The translations under genes and the position numbers were made by a program. The notes under the pieces are model-generated. The model saw only the letters and a program-made list of their open reading frames with translations, did not search any database and was not told the origin of the DNA. Source: Desmonostoc muscorum LEGE 12446 (GTDB taxonomy: Bacteria > Cyanobacteriota > Cyanobacteriia > Cyanobacteriales > Nostocaceae). From it: a stretch of DNA of 32,769 nucleotides. Positions 1 to 8,338 of this stretch are shown here, one piece after another (the stretch's first letter is position 1; each line of letters opens with the position of its first letter). The stretch is from contig NZ_JADEXS020000004.1 in the NCBI RefSeq assembly GCF_015207005.2, positions 1 to 32,769 of the forward strand. Direction: 5' to 3'.

Positions 1-304
1 CCCTACAGTCCGACCGCTACAACCCTCATTCTTTCGTAGGCTGATTAAAATTGCTTATGCAGGCTGCACAGTGGACGGTTGGAGGTGTGATCCGCATTAA
101 TAAGATTCACTCATGTTGCGATTGTCTCAACTGTCTATACTGCGTTCTACACTCCTGATTGAGTCCCTGCTATCAGTGAGTGATATCAATCTATTAGTGG
201 CGATAGCCTTGGGATAATTTCTTGTCCCTGGTATGCGACAGGACAGAGATCGCTCCTAAACCACAGGTGGGGTCAGATAAGCGATCGCCGTTGTAATCCA
301 TCGA
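1..304. other. intergenic, no gene seen
   Basis: I see no convincing reading frame here on either strand. The stretch carries one HIP1-type octamer near 275-283, typical of heterocystous cyanobacteria, and a short imperfect inverted repeat around 222-246 (TGTCCCTG against CAGGACA). It may hold the end of something lying left of the window, but nothing in it is recognisable. Confidence 0.5.
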
Positions 305-517
305 CTACCAATCACTCAAAAAATGGGATACCCACTCAACTAACTGTGCGATCGCTGCCAGAATCGGTTGCCAGAATTTAATTAAAAATCCTAGTACCGT
401 CAATACAAACCCTGCGATGGGTTGCCAGAATCGGCATAGCTGCCTGATTCTCCACAGTAAAGATTTTCTAGAGCGGTTTGGACGGCGGGTTAGCGTCTGT
501 CTTTGAAGCTTATTCAT
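305..517 (-). CDS. small hydrophobic basic protein, unknown
   Basis: This 70-residue ORF has a strongly basic N-terminal third (many Arg and Lys up to about residue 28) followed by a hydrophobic, tryptophan-rich stretch (about residues 33-68) that could form one or two membrane segments. The peptide FWQP occurs twice, about 18 residues apart. The ATG start at 517 is preceded by AAAGGT seven bases upstream, a reasonable ribosome site, which is the main reason to keep it. It stands alone on the minus strand, divergent from the NACHT gene. I do not recognise a family. A membrane micro-protein or a type I toxin-like peptide are possible readings but are not demonstrated. Confidence 0.4.
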   Translation of the reverse strand: MNKLQRQTLTRRPNRSRKSLLWRIRQLCRFWQPIAGFVLTVLGFLIKFWQPILAAIAQLVEWVSHFLSDW

Positions 518-635
518 TTGATACCTTTAAAATCAGGGGTTTAACTAATTACCATCAGACCCCAGATTTCTTGACCCTTGGCCAGACAAAGGCGTTGGGG
601 TTATGTAAGACTTATGTAAAAGTTGTGGTGGGTTA

Positions 636-3002
636 ATGGCAGGGTCATCAAGGTCACTCCGAGCATCGACAGCAGGACTGGAAGTAGCTAACAAAGCATT
701 TAAGTTGAAGGGGTGGACTCAGGAATACTTAGCTGGGGCTGTTGGGCGTACCCGACAAACTATCATCAATTTTTTTGCAAGACGACCTGTTGACAAGGGT
801 ATATTCCAAGCCATTTGCGCTGAATTGGGTTTGGAGTGGGGAGAAATTGCAGAACTAGAAGCTGGAGAAGAAAAACCCACTACCCCAACAACAATTGATA
901 CTTTAGTAAATCAGGTACGTAAAAAGGTCAGCGCAGATATCCAAAAACGATGCGGATGGATGCGTGTCTTAGACATGACTCACCCTATTGGGCTAAATGA
1001 TATTTACACCGATGTCAACATTCTGGAGAAAATTACAGGACGCAGACGCTTAGAAATAGCTGAACTTTTGAAAAACTGCAACCCGGAAGACTTTGAGCAA
1101 TTTGGACTGAATCAAGTGGTAGAAAAGCGAGTTCTGGGTCTGGAAGCTGTTGAACAACATTCTAAATTAATGATTTTAGGGAAGCCGGGGGCTGGTAAAA
1201 CAACTTTTTTAAAGCGAATAGCAATTCAATGCAAGTTTGGGAAATTTTTAGCGAATTATGTTCCAATTTTCATCACGCTAAAAGACTTTGCTGAAGCACC
1301 CCGGGAACCAAGTTTATTGCAGTATATCAATGACCAATTTGTTCGTAATAATATTTCAGACCAAGAGATAACTAAAACACTGTTGAGTCAGGGTCGGGTA
1401 ATCGTGTTGCTTGATGGTTTAGATGAAGTTAGGCAAGCAGACAATGATAGAGTTTTAAGAGAAATTCGTGACTTTTCTATTCAGTACGATGCTAACTATT
1501 TTGTAATTACCTGCCGGATTGCGTCAAAAGAATATACATTTGAACCCTTTACTGAGGTTGAGGTTGCCGACTTTGATGATAAGCAGATTGCGGAGTTCGT
1601 TACAAAATGGTTTCAAAATAAAGACGCAAATAAAGCTGAACACTTTATTCAAAAACTTCAAAAAAATCAACGAATTAAAGAACTAGCAACCAATCCTTTG
1701 CTTTTGACATTGTTGTGTTTATTATTTGGCGAATCTACGGATTTTCCTTCAAATCGTGCTGAACTTTACGAGGAAGGGGTAGAAGTATTGCTGAAAAAGT
1801 GGGATGGTACACGCAGCATTGAACGTGATGTGGTTTATCACAAACTCTCTCTCAAACGTAAAGAAGACCTCCTCAGCAAGATTGCTTTAAAAACCTTTGA
1901 GTCAGGAAATTATTTCTTTAAAGAAAGGGCAGCAGAGGGGTACATTAGTAATTATATCGAAAACCTACCTGATGCCCAAACCGATCCAGAAGCTTTGCTA
2001 TTAGATAGCAAAGCAGTATTGAAATCCATTGAGGCACAGCATGGATTACTGGTAGAACGGGCAAGAGGAATTTATTCATTTTCTCATCTAACATTTCATG
2101 AGTTCTTTACCGCTAGAAATATCGCCTTAAGCCGTAATCCTCAGCAGACATTTGAACAGTTAGTTAGTCATATCACAGACAAGCGTTGGCGAGAAATCTT
2201 CTTACTAACTGTGGGGATATTAGAGGAAGCCGATGACCTGTTGCAGTTGATGCAGCAGAGGATTGATAAGCTCTTAGCAGGCGATGAAAAGCTACAGCAA
2301 TTTCTTAGCTGGATTAATGAGAAATCATGTTCTGTAGAAACCCGTTATAAACCTGTTGCGGTTCGAGCCTTCTACCTCGACCTCTCCCTCTCTCTCAACC
2401 TCTCCCTCTCCCGCGACCTCGACCTCGACCTCGGCCTCTACTTCTCCCTCAAATTCTACCTAGACCTCGACTTCTCCCTCTCCCGCGACCTCGACCGCGA
2501 CCTCGACCTCGACCGCGACCGCGACCTCGACCGCTTCCTCGACCTCGACCGCTCCCTCGACCGTTCCCTCTCCCGCGCCCTCGACCTCTCCTGCGACCGC
2601 GACCTCTCCCGCGCCCACGCCCACGCCCGCTCCCGCGCCCTCGACCTCTCCCGCGCCCTCGACCGCTCCCTCGACCTCGACCTCGACCTCGACCTCGAAT
2701 TTAAGCGAACGCTACAACGACTCAAAGATCAACTGCCCGACCCAATGACTGATGGTAGAGAATCATTGTATTGGTGGCAGACAAATGGTCAAGCCTGGAG
2801 TGAGCAACTCAGAAACGTGATGATTGAAAATCGCAATATTGGACATAACTGGCAGTTCAGCGACTCCCAGTGGCAACTATTGAAACAGTATTATGACGCT
2901 AATAAATTGCTAGTTGATTGTCTCAACAGTGAATGTTACATCAGTCGTTCAGTTCGCCAGAAGATTGAAGATACATTACTGTTAGCAGTAAATCGAACCT
3001 AA
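636..3002 (+). CDS. HTH-NACHT ATPase (bacterial NLR-like), low-complexity C-terminal region
   Basis: A 788-residue STAND/NACHT ATPase. Residues about 20-75 form the helix-turn-helix module common in cyanobacterial NACHT proteins (GWTQEYLAGAVGRTRQT). The Walker A motif is GKPGAGKTT at 182-190, and the Walker B is VIVLLDGLDE at 255-264, with the acidic GLDE typical of NACHT. The helical part of the NACHT module follows, with the conserved LTFHEFFTARNI near residue 490. Residues about 581-688 are an almost pure alternation of Asp with Leu, Arg or Ser, where a sensor domain would be expected. A conventional roughly 100-residue tail follows. Related bacterial NACHT proteins have been shown to act in anti-phage defence, so a defence role is plausible but inferred. 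No strong ribosome site precedes the ATG. The gene is monocistronic and convergent with the interrupted response regulator. Confidence 0.88.
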   Translation: MAGSSRSLRASTAGLEVANKAFKLKGWTQEYLAGAVGRTRQTIINFFARRPVDKGIFQAICAELGLEWGEIAELEAGEEKPTTPTTIDTLVNQVRKKVSADIQKRCGWMRVLDMTHPIGLNDIYTDVNILEKITGRRRLEIAELLKNCNPEDFEQFGLNQVVEKRVLGLEAVEQHSKLMILGKPGAGKTTFLKRIAIQCKFGKFLANYVPIFITLKDFAEAPREPSLLQYINDQFVRNNISDQEITKTLLSQGRVIVLLDGLDEVRQADNDRVLREIRDFSIQYDANYFVITCRIASKEYTFEPFTEVEVADFDDKQIAEFVTKWFQNKDANKAEHFIQKLQKNQRIKELATNPLLLTLLCLLFGESTDFPSNRAELYEEGVEVLLKKWDGTRSIERDVVYHKLSLKRKEDLLSKIALKTFESGNYFFKERAAEGYISNYIENLPDAQTDPEALLLDSKAVLKSIEAQHGLLVERARGIYSFSHLTFHEFFTARNIALSRNPQQTFEQLVSHITDKRWREIFLLTVGILEEADDLLQLMQQRIDKLLAGDEKLQQFLSWINEKSCSVETRYKPVAVRAFYLDLSLSLNLSLSRDLDLDLGLYFSLKFYLDLDFSLSRDLDRDLDLDRDRDLDRFLDLDRSLDRSLSRALDLSCDRDLSRAHAHARSRALDLSRALDRSLDLDLDLDLEFKRTLQRLKDQLPDPMTDGRESLYWWQTNGQAWSEQLRNVMIENRNIGHNWQFSDSQWQLLKQYYDANKLLVDCLNSECYISRSVRQKIEDTLLLAVNRT
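2377..2697 (+). repeat. hexanucleotide (GACCTC-type) coding repeat inside the NACHT gene
   Basis: About 320 bases built from six-base units such as CTCGAC, CGCGAC, CTCTCC and CGCCCT, in frame with the gene. Translated, they give dipeptides Leu-Asp, Arg-Asp and Leu-Ser/Arg-Ala. One 60-base line I counted has 44 G+C, against a visibly AT-rich remainder of the gene. Codons are nearly invariant (CTC, GAC, CGC, TCC), which points to recent slippage or expansion rather than old protein repeats. The opposite strand is also open over this stretch only because of the repeat. Confidence 0.9.
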
Positions 3003-3034
3003 CCCCCTTACAGATGTAGCCATTAAAGAGAATA

Positions 3035-3062
3035 ATTAAATCCCGCCTCTCCCCGATTTAAT
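3035..3062. terminator. possible shared terminator hairpin between convergent genes
   Basis: Eight-base perfect arms ATTAAATC and GATTTAAT, 12 bases apart, lie between the end of the NACHT gene and the end of the interrupted response regulator. The stem is AT-rich and has no clean T tract on either side, so a terminator role is a guess from position. Confidence 0.3.
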
Positions 3063-3086
3063 CCTTTCGCTCTCCCCACCAATACA

Positions 3087-3758
3087 TCATTCATTCACAA
3101 TCAAGTTATAGTCAATATAACCGAGCATCGCCCCTCTTTTTATCGCCTCATAACTGTTCCTGACGTGCCATTTACTGTACAAATCACTGGCATAACGTTT
3201 GACTGTACCCTAAGAGAGAAACATTTCTTTGGCAATCTGTTCAAAAACTAAACCCTGAGCCAGTAAACGCAGGACTTGTATTTGTCGTTCGGTGGGAGAG
3301 TCAAGCAAGTTTTTGTCAGCAAAGCTAGGGTCAATATATCTATTTTTATCAAGGTTTTTTAACAGTTTTTTAGCCAGCTTCGGGTCAAGCAGGCATTCAT
3401 CAAAGTAAGCTCTCTTGATGGCTAGTTCAATCAATTCTATATCAGCACTTTTGAGCATATAAGAATCAGCCCCATGATGGAAAGCTGACTTAATAAAGTC
3501 GGAATGAGTCTGATTAGTAAAAATCACCACTTTACTATTAGTTTTGCTTTTAATTGAGCGAGTCAGTTCTAAACCACTCATGTCGGGTAAGAGTAAATCG
3601 ACTAGCACAACATCAGGGTTCATCTGTTCAATTAACTGAAACCCTAGCTTTCCACTGGTGGCATCACCAGTTACTTCTATATCTGGAGATTGTGAAATAG
3701 CACCTTTGATGCCTAAGAGCATGAATATTTCTGGTTCAACAATTAGTATTCTCAGCAT
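3087..3758 (-). pseudogene. NarL/LuxR-type response regulator interrupted by one amber codon
   Basis: The frame starts at ATG 3758 with AGAGGA upstream and reads as a receiver domain: E8 and E10 acidic pocket, phospho-acceptor D54 in VLVDLLLPDM, and K103 in MLKSAD. A LuxR-type helix-turn-helix then begins (SPTERQIQVLRLLAQG). At 3212-3210 the codon is TAG, giving a 182-residue product. The same frame continues past the stop with GTVKRYASDLYSKWHVRNS up to TGA at 3087, which is exactly the missing recognition-helix half of a LuxR domain. The full frame would be 223 codons, normal for the family. No frameshift is needed, so a single nonsense change (or sequencing error, or readthrough) explains the break. 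Unless suppressed, the product should lack DNA binding. It could still act as a phosphorylation sink. Confidence 0.85.
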
Positions 3759-3811
3759 AATGTTGATAATCCTCTAATAATAAATGGCTGTTTATTCGGG
3801 TATTTATTATT

Positions 3812-3974
3812 GGTGTCTAGCGGACACGTATTAGACACTTGGTGTCTGGGCGGTGTCTGGGTTAGTGTCTGCTGGTGTCTGGACAGGATAAGGGTTTTGA
3901 GCTTTGGTGTCTGTGGTGTCTGGTGTCCTGTGTCCGCAAAAAAAGCGCGTTTTTGGGGCTAGACACCAGACACA
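3812..3974. repeat. array of GGTGTCT repeats upstream of the response regulator
   Basis: Nine direct copies of GGTGTCT or close variants begin at 3812, 3841, 3852, 3864, 3874, 3906, 3915, 3922 and 3929. Inverted copies (GACAC) lie at 3823 and 3833, and AGACACC AGACACA at 3961-3974. Several spacings are 10-12 bases or about three times that, roughly one helical turn. The 3915-3928 copies can pair with 3961-3974 (12 of 14 positions) to form a long hairpin enclosing an A-run/T-run inner stem (3938-3956). The array lies between the end of the ATPase operon and the start of the response regulator, so it could be a cooperative operator, iterons or a terminator structure. Confidence 0.75.
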
Positions 3975-3982
3975 GAGAGCAG

Positions 3983-5827
3983 TCAAATTTGATTAAGCTT
4001 GATAACACCCTCGGCTATCCAGTCCGCCAATCCTGCCCCCACAATTTCATACATCCAGCCCTTGATTTGCTCAACAGTAAATCTCTCACCGTTCACTTTA
4101 AAGTTGCCTTTGAACTCTCTTACATCAGCTTCAATTCGTTCAGTTCTGGTGAGATATTCATACAGTTTTTGTGCCATTGATGATAGTTTCTTAGGTTCAT
4201 CTTGGGTATTATCTGCTTTGTTACCAAGATTGAATTCCAGTTCATAAATCCGCTCTAAAGTAGCTTTATCGATGGTTGGCGGCTCATCACTGGTCAAAGG
4301 TTTATCAAGCCTGAAATCAATCCGCTTCTGGTCTAACTTGGGCAGTTCAATATCAATCCATTGCCCATGCCCAGGTAATTTAATTGCTCCTTTACCACTA
4401 GCTTTAGCTTCCGTCGTGATTGGGTCAATAGTTGCGATTAGTTCTACTTCTAACAGTGCCGCATCTCGAAGTTTTGATAACCCTTTAGCTTTGGCTAAAA
4501 TCTCCATTGTGCGGTCGTGAGCTACGAACAAAGGAATCATTAATTGTTTACGAGATTCGGTCATGGCACAGCGAAACCATTTACCAATAAAATCTGGATC
4601 TGGTTTCCATTTTTCATCCTCACAATCGTCTGGCATTGGCTCAACAATGTTATCTGTCCAAGTTGTAAACTCCTCAGCGACTACACAGAAATGTTGGTTT
4701 GTGTCTCTTAAGTGTTGCGTCCATTGCTCCTCAACCATTCCACTTTCACGATAGGCTTTGTAACGGCGACGCATTTCCGCCATGTACCATTGCATAAAGT
4801 CGGCTATTTCCCTGTAACCAGTAATCAGGTTTACCCCCCGCCATTCGACTTCAGTACCATGTGGGTCAAGTACAAAAATTTGATTCCAGCCAGCAGTACG
4901 CTTATGCCAAATAATCTCTCTGGTAGTCCATGATTTACCCGCACCCATGCCCCCAAAAATCAGAGTGGGGTAGCCGATGGTGTTGTTAATCCAGCGATAT
5001 TTGTCGCCGTCTGCAATCGCTCCTGGCTCAGATCCAGTAACCTTGTCGTTCGGGTCAATCGTCCCCGCTAAAGTCTGACTCCCTTGCAAGTAAGGCGTTT
5101 TCATCTCACGCAACTGCTTAATATACTCTGCTTTTTGTTCTTCAGTCATCCCCGCCGTTTGCGCCGAGAAAAGTGCATCAGTCGCATCTAGCTGGGCAAC
5201 TTGAATCTCAACGTCGGAGTAAATCTCGGCTTTGGTGATATCCACAGTGCGATCATTGGCGATTAGATCCAAGTCAGCTTGTAGTTGAACTTCTGCGATC
5301 GCAACATCTCGGTAACTCTCTAGTAGCTCGGAACGTGCAGCCATCTCAGCTTTTGCAGCATCCCGTTTTTGTGCGATGTCTTCAAAAACTGCCCTCTGCT
5401 TCTCCTCCTCTTGGCAATGGCGCAACATCCACCCAGCAAGCGCAAACCCCAGGAATCCCCCAAACGCCCAAAACGGTTTGTACGGGTTAGTCGCTTTTAC
5501 CAGCCCTTTAACGCCCATAGCTGGGTCACGCACTACTTGAGAGGGCATTCCATCACTCTTCCACTGTGACCAATAAAATGGGGTCATGCGAAATGGTCTG
5601 CCATTTTTATCCTCACAGGTCAATCTTTTTTGTGGGGTTTTCAGACAAAAATAAATGCGATCGCTACTCGTTCCTTTCCAAGCCATCGCAGCCGAGCTAA
5701 TACCCACAGTCAAACTCAGTCCAATGGCAACAGCTTTCTTGTCCATTGGTAGGCGACCAAACCACAACATTAAACCCGATTGTTGCGACTCGGATAACTG
5801 TTTGTGTTTCTCAGATAGATAATTCAT
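3983..5827 (-). CDS. membrane-anchored FtsK/VirD4-like DNA-translocase ATPase
   Basis: A 614-residue protein with hydrophobic segments at about 31-50 and 117-135 and a long charged, Ala/Glu/Lys-rich, probably coiled linker at about 138-245. The P-loop domain follows: Walker A GGMGAGKS at 292-299, then IFVLDPHG just after, and a Walker B-like CVVAEEFTTW at 381-390. This order (two N-terminal membrane helices, then a HerA/FtsK-superfamily ATPase) matches conjugative coupling proteins and DNA pumps. The residues after about 490 resemble no domain I know; the last 100 may be a winged-helix-like tail (VNGERFTVEQIKGW). Its ATG overlaps the stop of the upstream gene as ATGA, so the two are translationally coupled. 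It is the last gene of the nine-gene operon. Substrate and partner are inferred, not shown. Confidence 0.72.
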   Translation of the reverse strand: MNYLSEKHKQLSESQQSGLMLWFGRLPMDKKAVAIGLSLTVGISSAAMAWKGTSSDRIYFCLKTPQKRLTCEDKNGRPFRMTPFYWSQWKSDGMPSQVVRDPAMGVKGLVKATNPYKPFWAFGGFLGFALAGWMLRHCQEEEKQRAVFEDIAQKRDAAKAEMAARSELLESYRDVAIAEVQLQADLDLIANDRTVDITKAEIYSDVEIQVAQLDATDALFSAQTAGMTEEQKAEYIKQLREMKTPYLQGSQTLAGTIDPNDKVTGSEPGAIADGDKYRWINNTIGYPTLIFGGMGAGKSWTTREIIWHKRTAGWNQIFVLDPHGTEVEWRGVNLITGYREIADFMQWYMAEMRRRYKAYRESGMVEEQWTQHLRDTNQHFCVVAEEFTTWTDNIVEPMPDDCEDEKWKPDPDFIGKWFRCAMTESRKQLMIPLFVAHDRTMEILAKAKGLSKLRDAALLEVELIATIDPITTEAKASGKGAIKLPGHGQWIDIELPKLDQKRIDFRLDKPLTSDEPPTIDKATLERIYELEFNLGNKADNTQDEPKKLSSMAQKLYEYLTRTERIEADVREFKGNFKVNGERFTVEQIKGWMYEIVGAGLADWIAEGVIKLNQI

Positions 5828-6369
5828 TTACCTCTCCTACCACCAAATAGAAAAATCATTAATATCGCTATAACTATCGCCACACCAGCACCACTGCCCC
5901 AACTGGAATAATCCGCAGTTTTGGGCTGATACATCTTTTCAATTGAAGTATTAGCAGTAATAGTAGAAGTTCTCGCTTCATTCCATTCATTAATCGGTTC
6001 ATTGAGGGCACACAATAACGCCAGTGATGCACTGCAACCAGTCATTAAATTAGTAACGAAACGATTATTCCCTTCACCTGTTGCAGTGGCAGTAAAATAC
6101 AAGTGTGCAGTACCAACAGCTAAGAACATTCCAACTGGGTGAACTTGCAACAGGTGAAAGGTGAAAATCACTGCCGAATTTAGACAACTACCAGCGACAA
6201 TCTCACAGGCATTACCAGCACGTCTAAATGTTCTACCTCTGTTATTTTCTGGTAACGGTTGCGGTTGTGATGGTTGCTCAATTTTCTGTTGTTGTGGAGT
6301 CTGTGCCAGCCCTTCAAATGAAAAAGGGCTGACGCTATGAGGATCTTCATTTCGTTTCCTTACTAGCAT
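5824..6369 (-). CDS. small multi-pass membrane protein of the ATPase operon
   Basis: This is a roughly 181-residue protein counted from ATG 6369. A longer reading from TTG 6387 is possible, but AAAGGA lies inside it nine bases before the ATG, which favours 6369. A proline/glutamine-rich N-terminal 50 residues precede three hydrophobic segments (about residues 57-74, 78-95 and 105-123) and a final one near the C terminus ending in FLFGGRRGK. The gene overlaps the following coupling-type ATPase by four bases (ATGA), so the two are probably made in fixed ratio and may interact in the membrane. I do not recognise the family. Confidence 0.7.
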   Translation of the reverse strand: MLVRKRNEDPHSVSPFSFEGLAQTPQQQKIEQPSQPQPLPENNRGRTFRRAGNACEIVAGSCLNSAVIFTFHLLQVHPVGMFLAVGTAHLYFTATATGEGNNRFVTNLMTGCSASLALLCALNEPINEWNEARTSTITANTSIEKMYQPKTADYSSWGSGAGVAIVIAILMIFLFGGRRGK

Positions 6370-6394
6370 CAGCCTGTGTCCTTTCAACTAATAG

Positions 6395-7111
6395 TTATCT
6401 ATCGCCCAATTTGTTCCACAAGTTACCCAACATTGCACCCCAACTGCGAACTGTTCCTGTTGCAGAAACACTAGATGCTGGTGCATGATTTTGGGATTGA
6501 ATTGGTATTACTTCTTGGGGTGTTTGATTGGGTTCTAATGCCCTTGATCCGTACCGCGCACGGGCTAACAGTTGTTGTCGTTTCTCTCTTAAGCCCGTAG
6601 TAATTGCTTGCCTTTCGGCTTGCACAACTTGCTTATTTTCGATGCTGCTGATTTTATTTTCATGTCTCCACAATTCTGCTTGTAAATCGTGGTGAAGTTG
6701 GGCTGCAACTTCAGTTAAAGCGTGTTTGCGCTTCTGATCAATTCGCAACAAGTCGGCTCTATCTTGGGCATCTATCTTACTCATCTCTGAATCAAACTCG
6801 GAGTTTAGTTTGCGAATTTTGGCGATAGCACCCGCAACATGAGAGCCGTATTGTTTACGAAGTTCGACCCAGGTAACTTGTCCTTTGGTCAGCTTCTCCA
6901 TCGCCTCAAAGACGACCTTGGCATTGTCCAGAAATGGCTCTAGTCTGTCAGATAATTCTTGGGCATTATTCGCATAATCGGCAAACTGTTCGAGCTTATT
7001 TATATCAGAGAGATAGCCCAATATATCAGACTCAAACCCTCCCCATGCTTGCGCTTTTTCATCAATATGGCTTGCATGACCAACTACCGAATTACGTATT
7101 GCAAAATCCAT
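6395..7111 (-). CDS. coiled-coil cytoplasmic protein, unknown
   Basis: About 238 residues from ATG 7111. A GTG three codons upstream overlaps the AGGAG that lies eight bases before the ATG, so the ATG is the better start. The protein is rich in charged residues, with long heptad-like helices between about 90 and 190 (KIRKLNSEFDSEMSKID and the stretch after it). It ends in a low-complexity, proline/serine-containing tail. No signal peptide or membrane segment is seen. The ribosome site overlaps the stop of the preceding gene, indicating coupling. Function is unknown; a structural or adaptor role is only suggested by the coiled coil and the operon. Confidence 0.68.
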   Translation of the reverse strand: MDFAIRNSVVGHASHIDEKAQAWGGFESDILGYLSDINKLEQFADYANNAQELSDRLEPFLDNAKVVFEAMEKLTKGQVTWVELRKQYGSHVAGAIAKIRKLNSEFDSEMSKIDAQDRADLLRIDQKRKHALTEVAAQLHHDLQAELWRHENKISSIENKQVVQAERQAITTGLREKRQQLLARARYGSRALEPNQTPQEVIPIQSQNHAPASSVSATGTVRSWGAMLGNLWNKLGDR

Positions 7112-7122
7112 TGCTGACACTC

Positions 7123-7566
7123 CTAATAAGGTATGTTGTCGTAGTTGATATCATCGTCGGATTCTGGCACTTCATCCCAATACCCCATGTCTGAAAATCG
7201 GCTATAAATTCTCGTTGCCAGTTGCCTTACGGGGTCGTCAAAATCTTCGGAAATTAAATCAAATCTGTTACAGCCAAATGCCAATATATTTGCAATGTCA
7301 GCATCAATACCATTACCCAAAAACTGACCAAATGCAGCAGAGTATGGATGGTCATCGATAGTTTCATGAGTTGCTAGAAATTCGGTTCCAGTGAAGGGTG
7401 GGTAATCTTCAATCTCTTCTAATGGTGTGTCAAGTGCCTCAATATCCGCCTCCATCATTGCTGCCCATTCTTCAGGATTTTCCGCTTTGAATTGCTGCTT
7501 TCTTAGGGCGGAGTCAGTCAGAGGTGATTTGCCCCAATCGTTGGGATTTTTGTAGTCAAGTGTCAT
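7123..7566 (-). CDS. acidic cytoplasmic protein, unknown
   Basis: A 147-residue, strongly acidic protein with long runs of Asp and Glu at about 40-56 and at the C terminus (ESDDDINYDNIPY). The ATG at 7566 has AAGGA nine bases upstream. No motif is recognised. It follows a roughly 95-base gap in the operon and precedes the coiled-coil protein with the ribosome site of that gene overlapping its stop. DNA-mimic or chaperone-like roles would fit the charge but are speculative. Confidence 0.65.
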   Translation of the reverse strand: MTLDYKNPNDWGKSPLTDSALRKQQFKAENPEEWAAMMEADIEALDTPLEEIEDYPPFTGTEFLATHETIDDHPYSAAFGQFLGNGIDADIANILAFGCNRFDLISEDFDDPVRQLATRIYSRFSDMGYWDEVPESDDDINYDNIPY

Positions 7567-7620
7567 TTGTTAGAATCCTTGTGTACTTTCGTTTTTGCGG
7601 CGAGAGATACATCCTGATTA

Positions 7621-7654
7621 GGCGATCGCCAAGCTTGCCGGCAGGTGCGATCGC
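7621..7654. repeat. paired HIP1 octamers
   Basis: Two GCGATCGC sites lie about 24 bases apart around an AAGCTTGCCGGCAGG core, in the only sizeable gap of the operon. HIP1 is a palindrome abundant in Nostocales genomes. The pair could form a hairpin but is not by itself evidence of function. Confidence 0.7.
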
Positions 7655-7661
7655 TTCATCA

Positions 7662-7856
7662 TCAGTTCTCACAAAACTCAACAAGTTCAAAAACCTCCCT
7701 CTGCACTTGGTTTTGGCTTAATTCTTTTCTTCTGCCTTTCGAGTCATTGAAAATGAAAGGTGCATTGACTCGACAATTAGACCAATGGCTGTAGCGTAGT
7801 TGTTCACCACGGAATTGGTAGAGGTGGTTACGCACTAAGGCTGTCGTTGAAAGCAT
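7662..7856 (-). CDS. small basic protein overlapping the upstream ORF
   Basis: A 64-residue ORF whose ATG at 7856 lies inside the end of the preceding gene (29-base overlap, different frame). It has AGAGGGA eight bases upstream, so translation is plausible. A GTG at 7835 would cut the overlap to eight bases but has no ribosome site. No family is recognised. It is kept because it sits in a compact operon and fills an otherwise empty 160 bases. Confidence 0.45.
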   Translation of the reverse strand: MLSTTALVRNHLYQFRGEQLRYSHWSNCRVNAPFIFNDSKGRRKELSQNQVQREVFELVEFCEN

Positions 7857-8103
7857 AAGCTTGTCCCTCTACTTGCGAATAAAACTCGATATTTAGAATC
7901 GCTTCGTGAATCTCCATCAAGGCTTGAACGGCATCGCCCATTTTTAGGTCATTCGATGTACTGAACCTTTGGGAGGCTTCGATTTGCTTGTAATTGGGAG
8001 ATGCTTGCACGAACCTTAGAGTTTGTTCGCAACCGAGGATGATGGTCATAATTTCGGTTGTTGTTAAGCTTGGTTGTGTCTTTTGGGTGTCTTGATCGCT
8101 CAT
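7828..8103 (-). CDS. small helical cytoplasmic protein, unknown
   Basis: A 91-residue protein predicted helical from about residue 15 onward, with no membrane segment. It starts at ATG 8103, whose ATGA overlaps the stop of the preceding gene, so translation is coupled. Nothing identifies its role. It belongs to the cluster led by the actin-like gene. Confidence 0.62.
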   Translation of the reverse strand: MSDQDTQKTQPSLTTTEIMTIILGCEQTLRFVQASPNYKQIEASQRFSTSNDLKMGDAVQALMEIHEAILNIEFYSQVEGQAYAFNDSLSA

Positions 8104-8336
8104 GACTTGTTTCTCCTCCTTTGGGTTTTAACTGGTGTGGGTTGGGGTTCTGGGTCAGTGCTTGGCGCTTCTGGCTGACTCGGCCTTTGAAGTACATAGC
8201 TGATTGCACCTCCACCCCCGACAGCTGCGGCAATGGTGAACATATTATTTCTGCCAAAGTGCTGCACTCCGAAGTAGCCAAGAGCTAGAAAGCCAAGAGC
8301 AGCAACAGAGAATCCAAGTGTTTTGTTGATTTTCAT
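8100..8336 (-). CDS. small two-helix membrane protein
   Basis: 78 residues with a hydrophobic segment at about 7-25 and a glycine-rich one at about 32-48 (IAAAVGGGGAISYVL), then a polar proline-rich tail ending in TQRRRNKS. It could be a membrane anchor for partners in the operon. It starts two bases after the stop of the preceding gene and overlaps the next by four bases. No family is known to me. Confidence 0.65.
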   Translation of the reverse strand: MKINKTLGFSVAALGFLALGYFGVQHFGRNNMFTIAAAVGGGGAISYVLQRPSQPEAPSTDPEPQPTPVKTQRRRNKS

Positions 8337-8338
8337 GG

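Noticed and set aside
2456..2725. Minus-strand ORF of Arg/Ser/Glu repeats opposite the NACHT gene
   Set aside because: It is open only because the hexanucleotide repeat lacks stops in that frame. There is no ribosome site and no sequence beyond the repeat.
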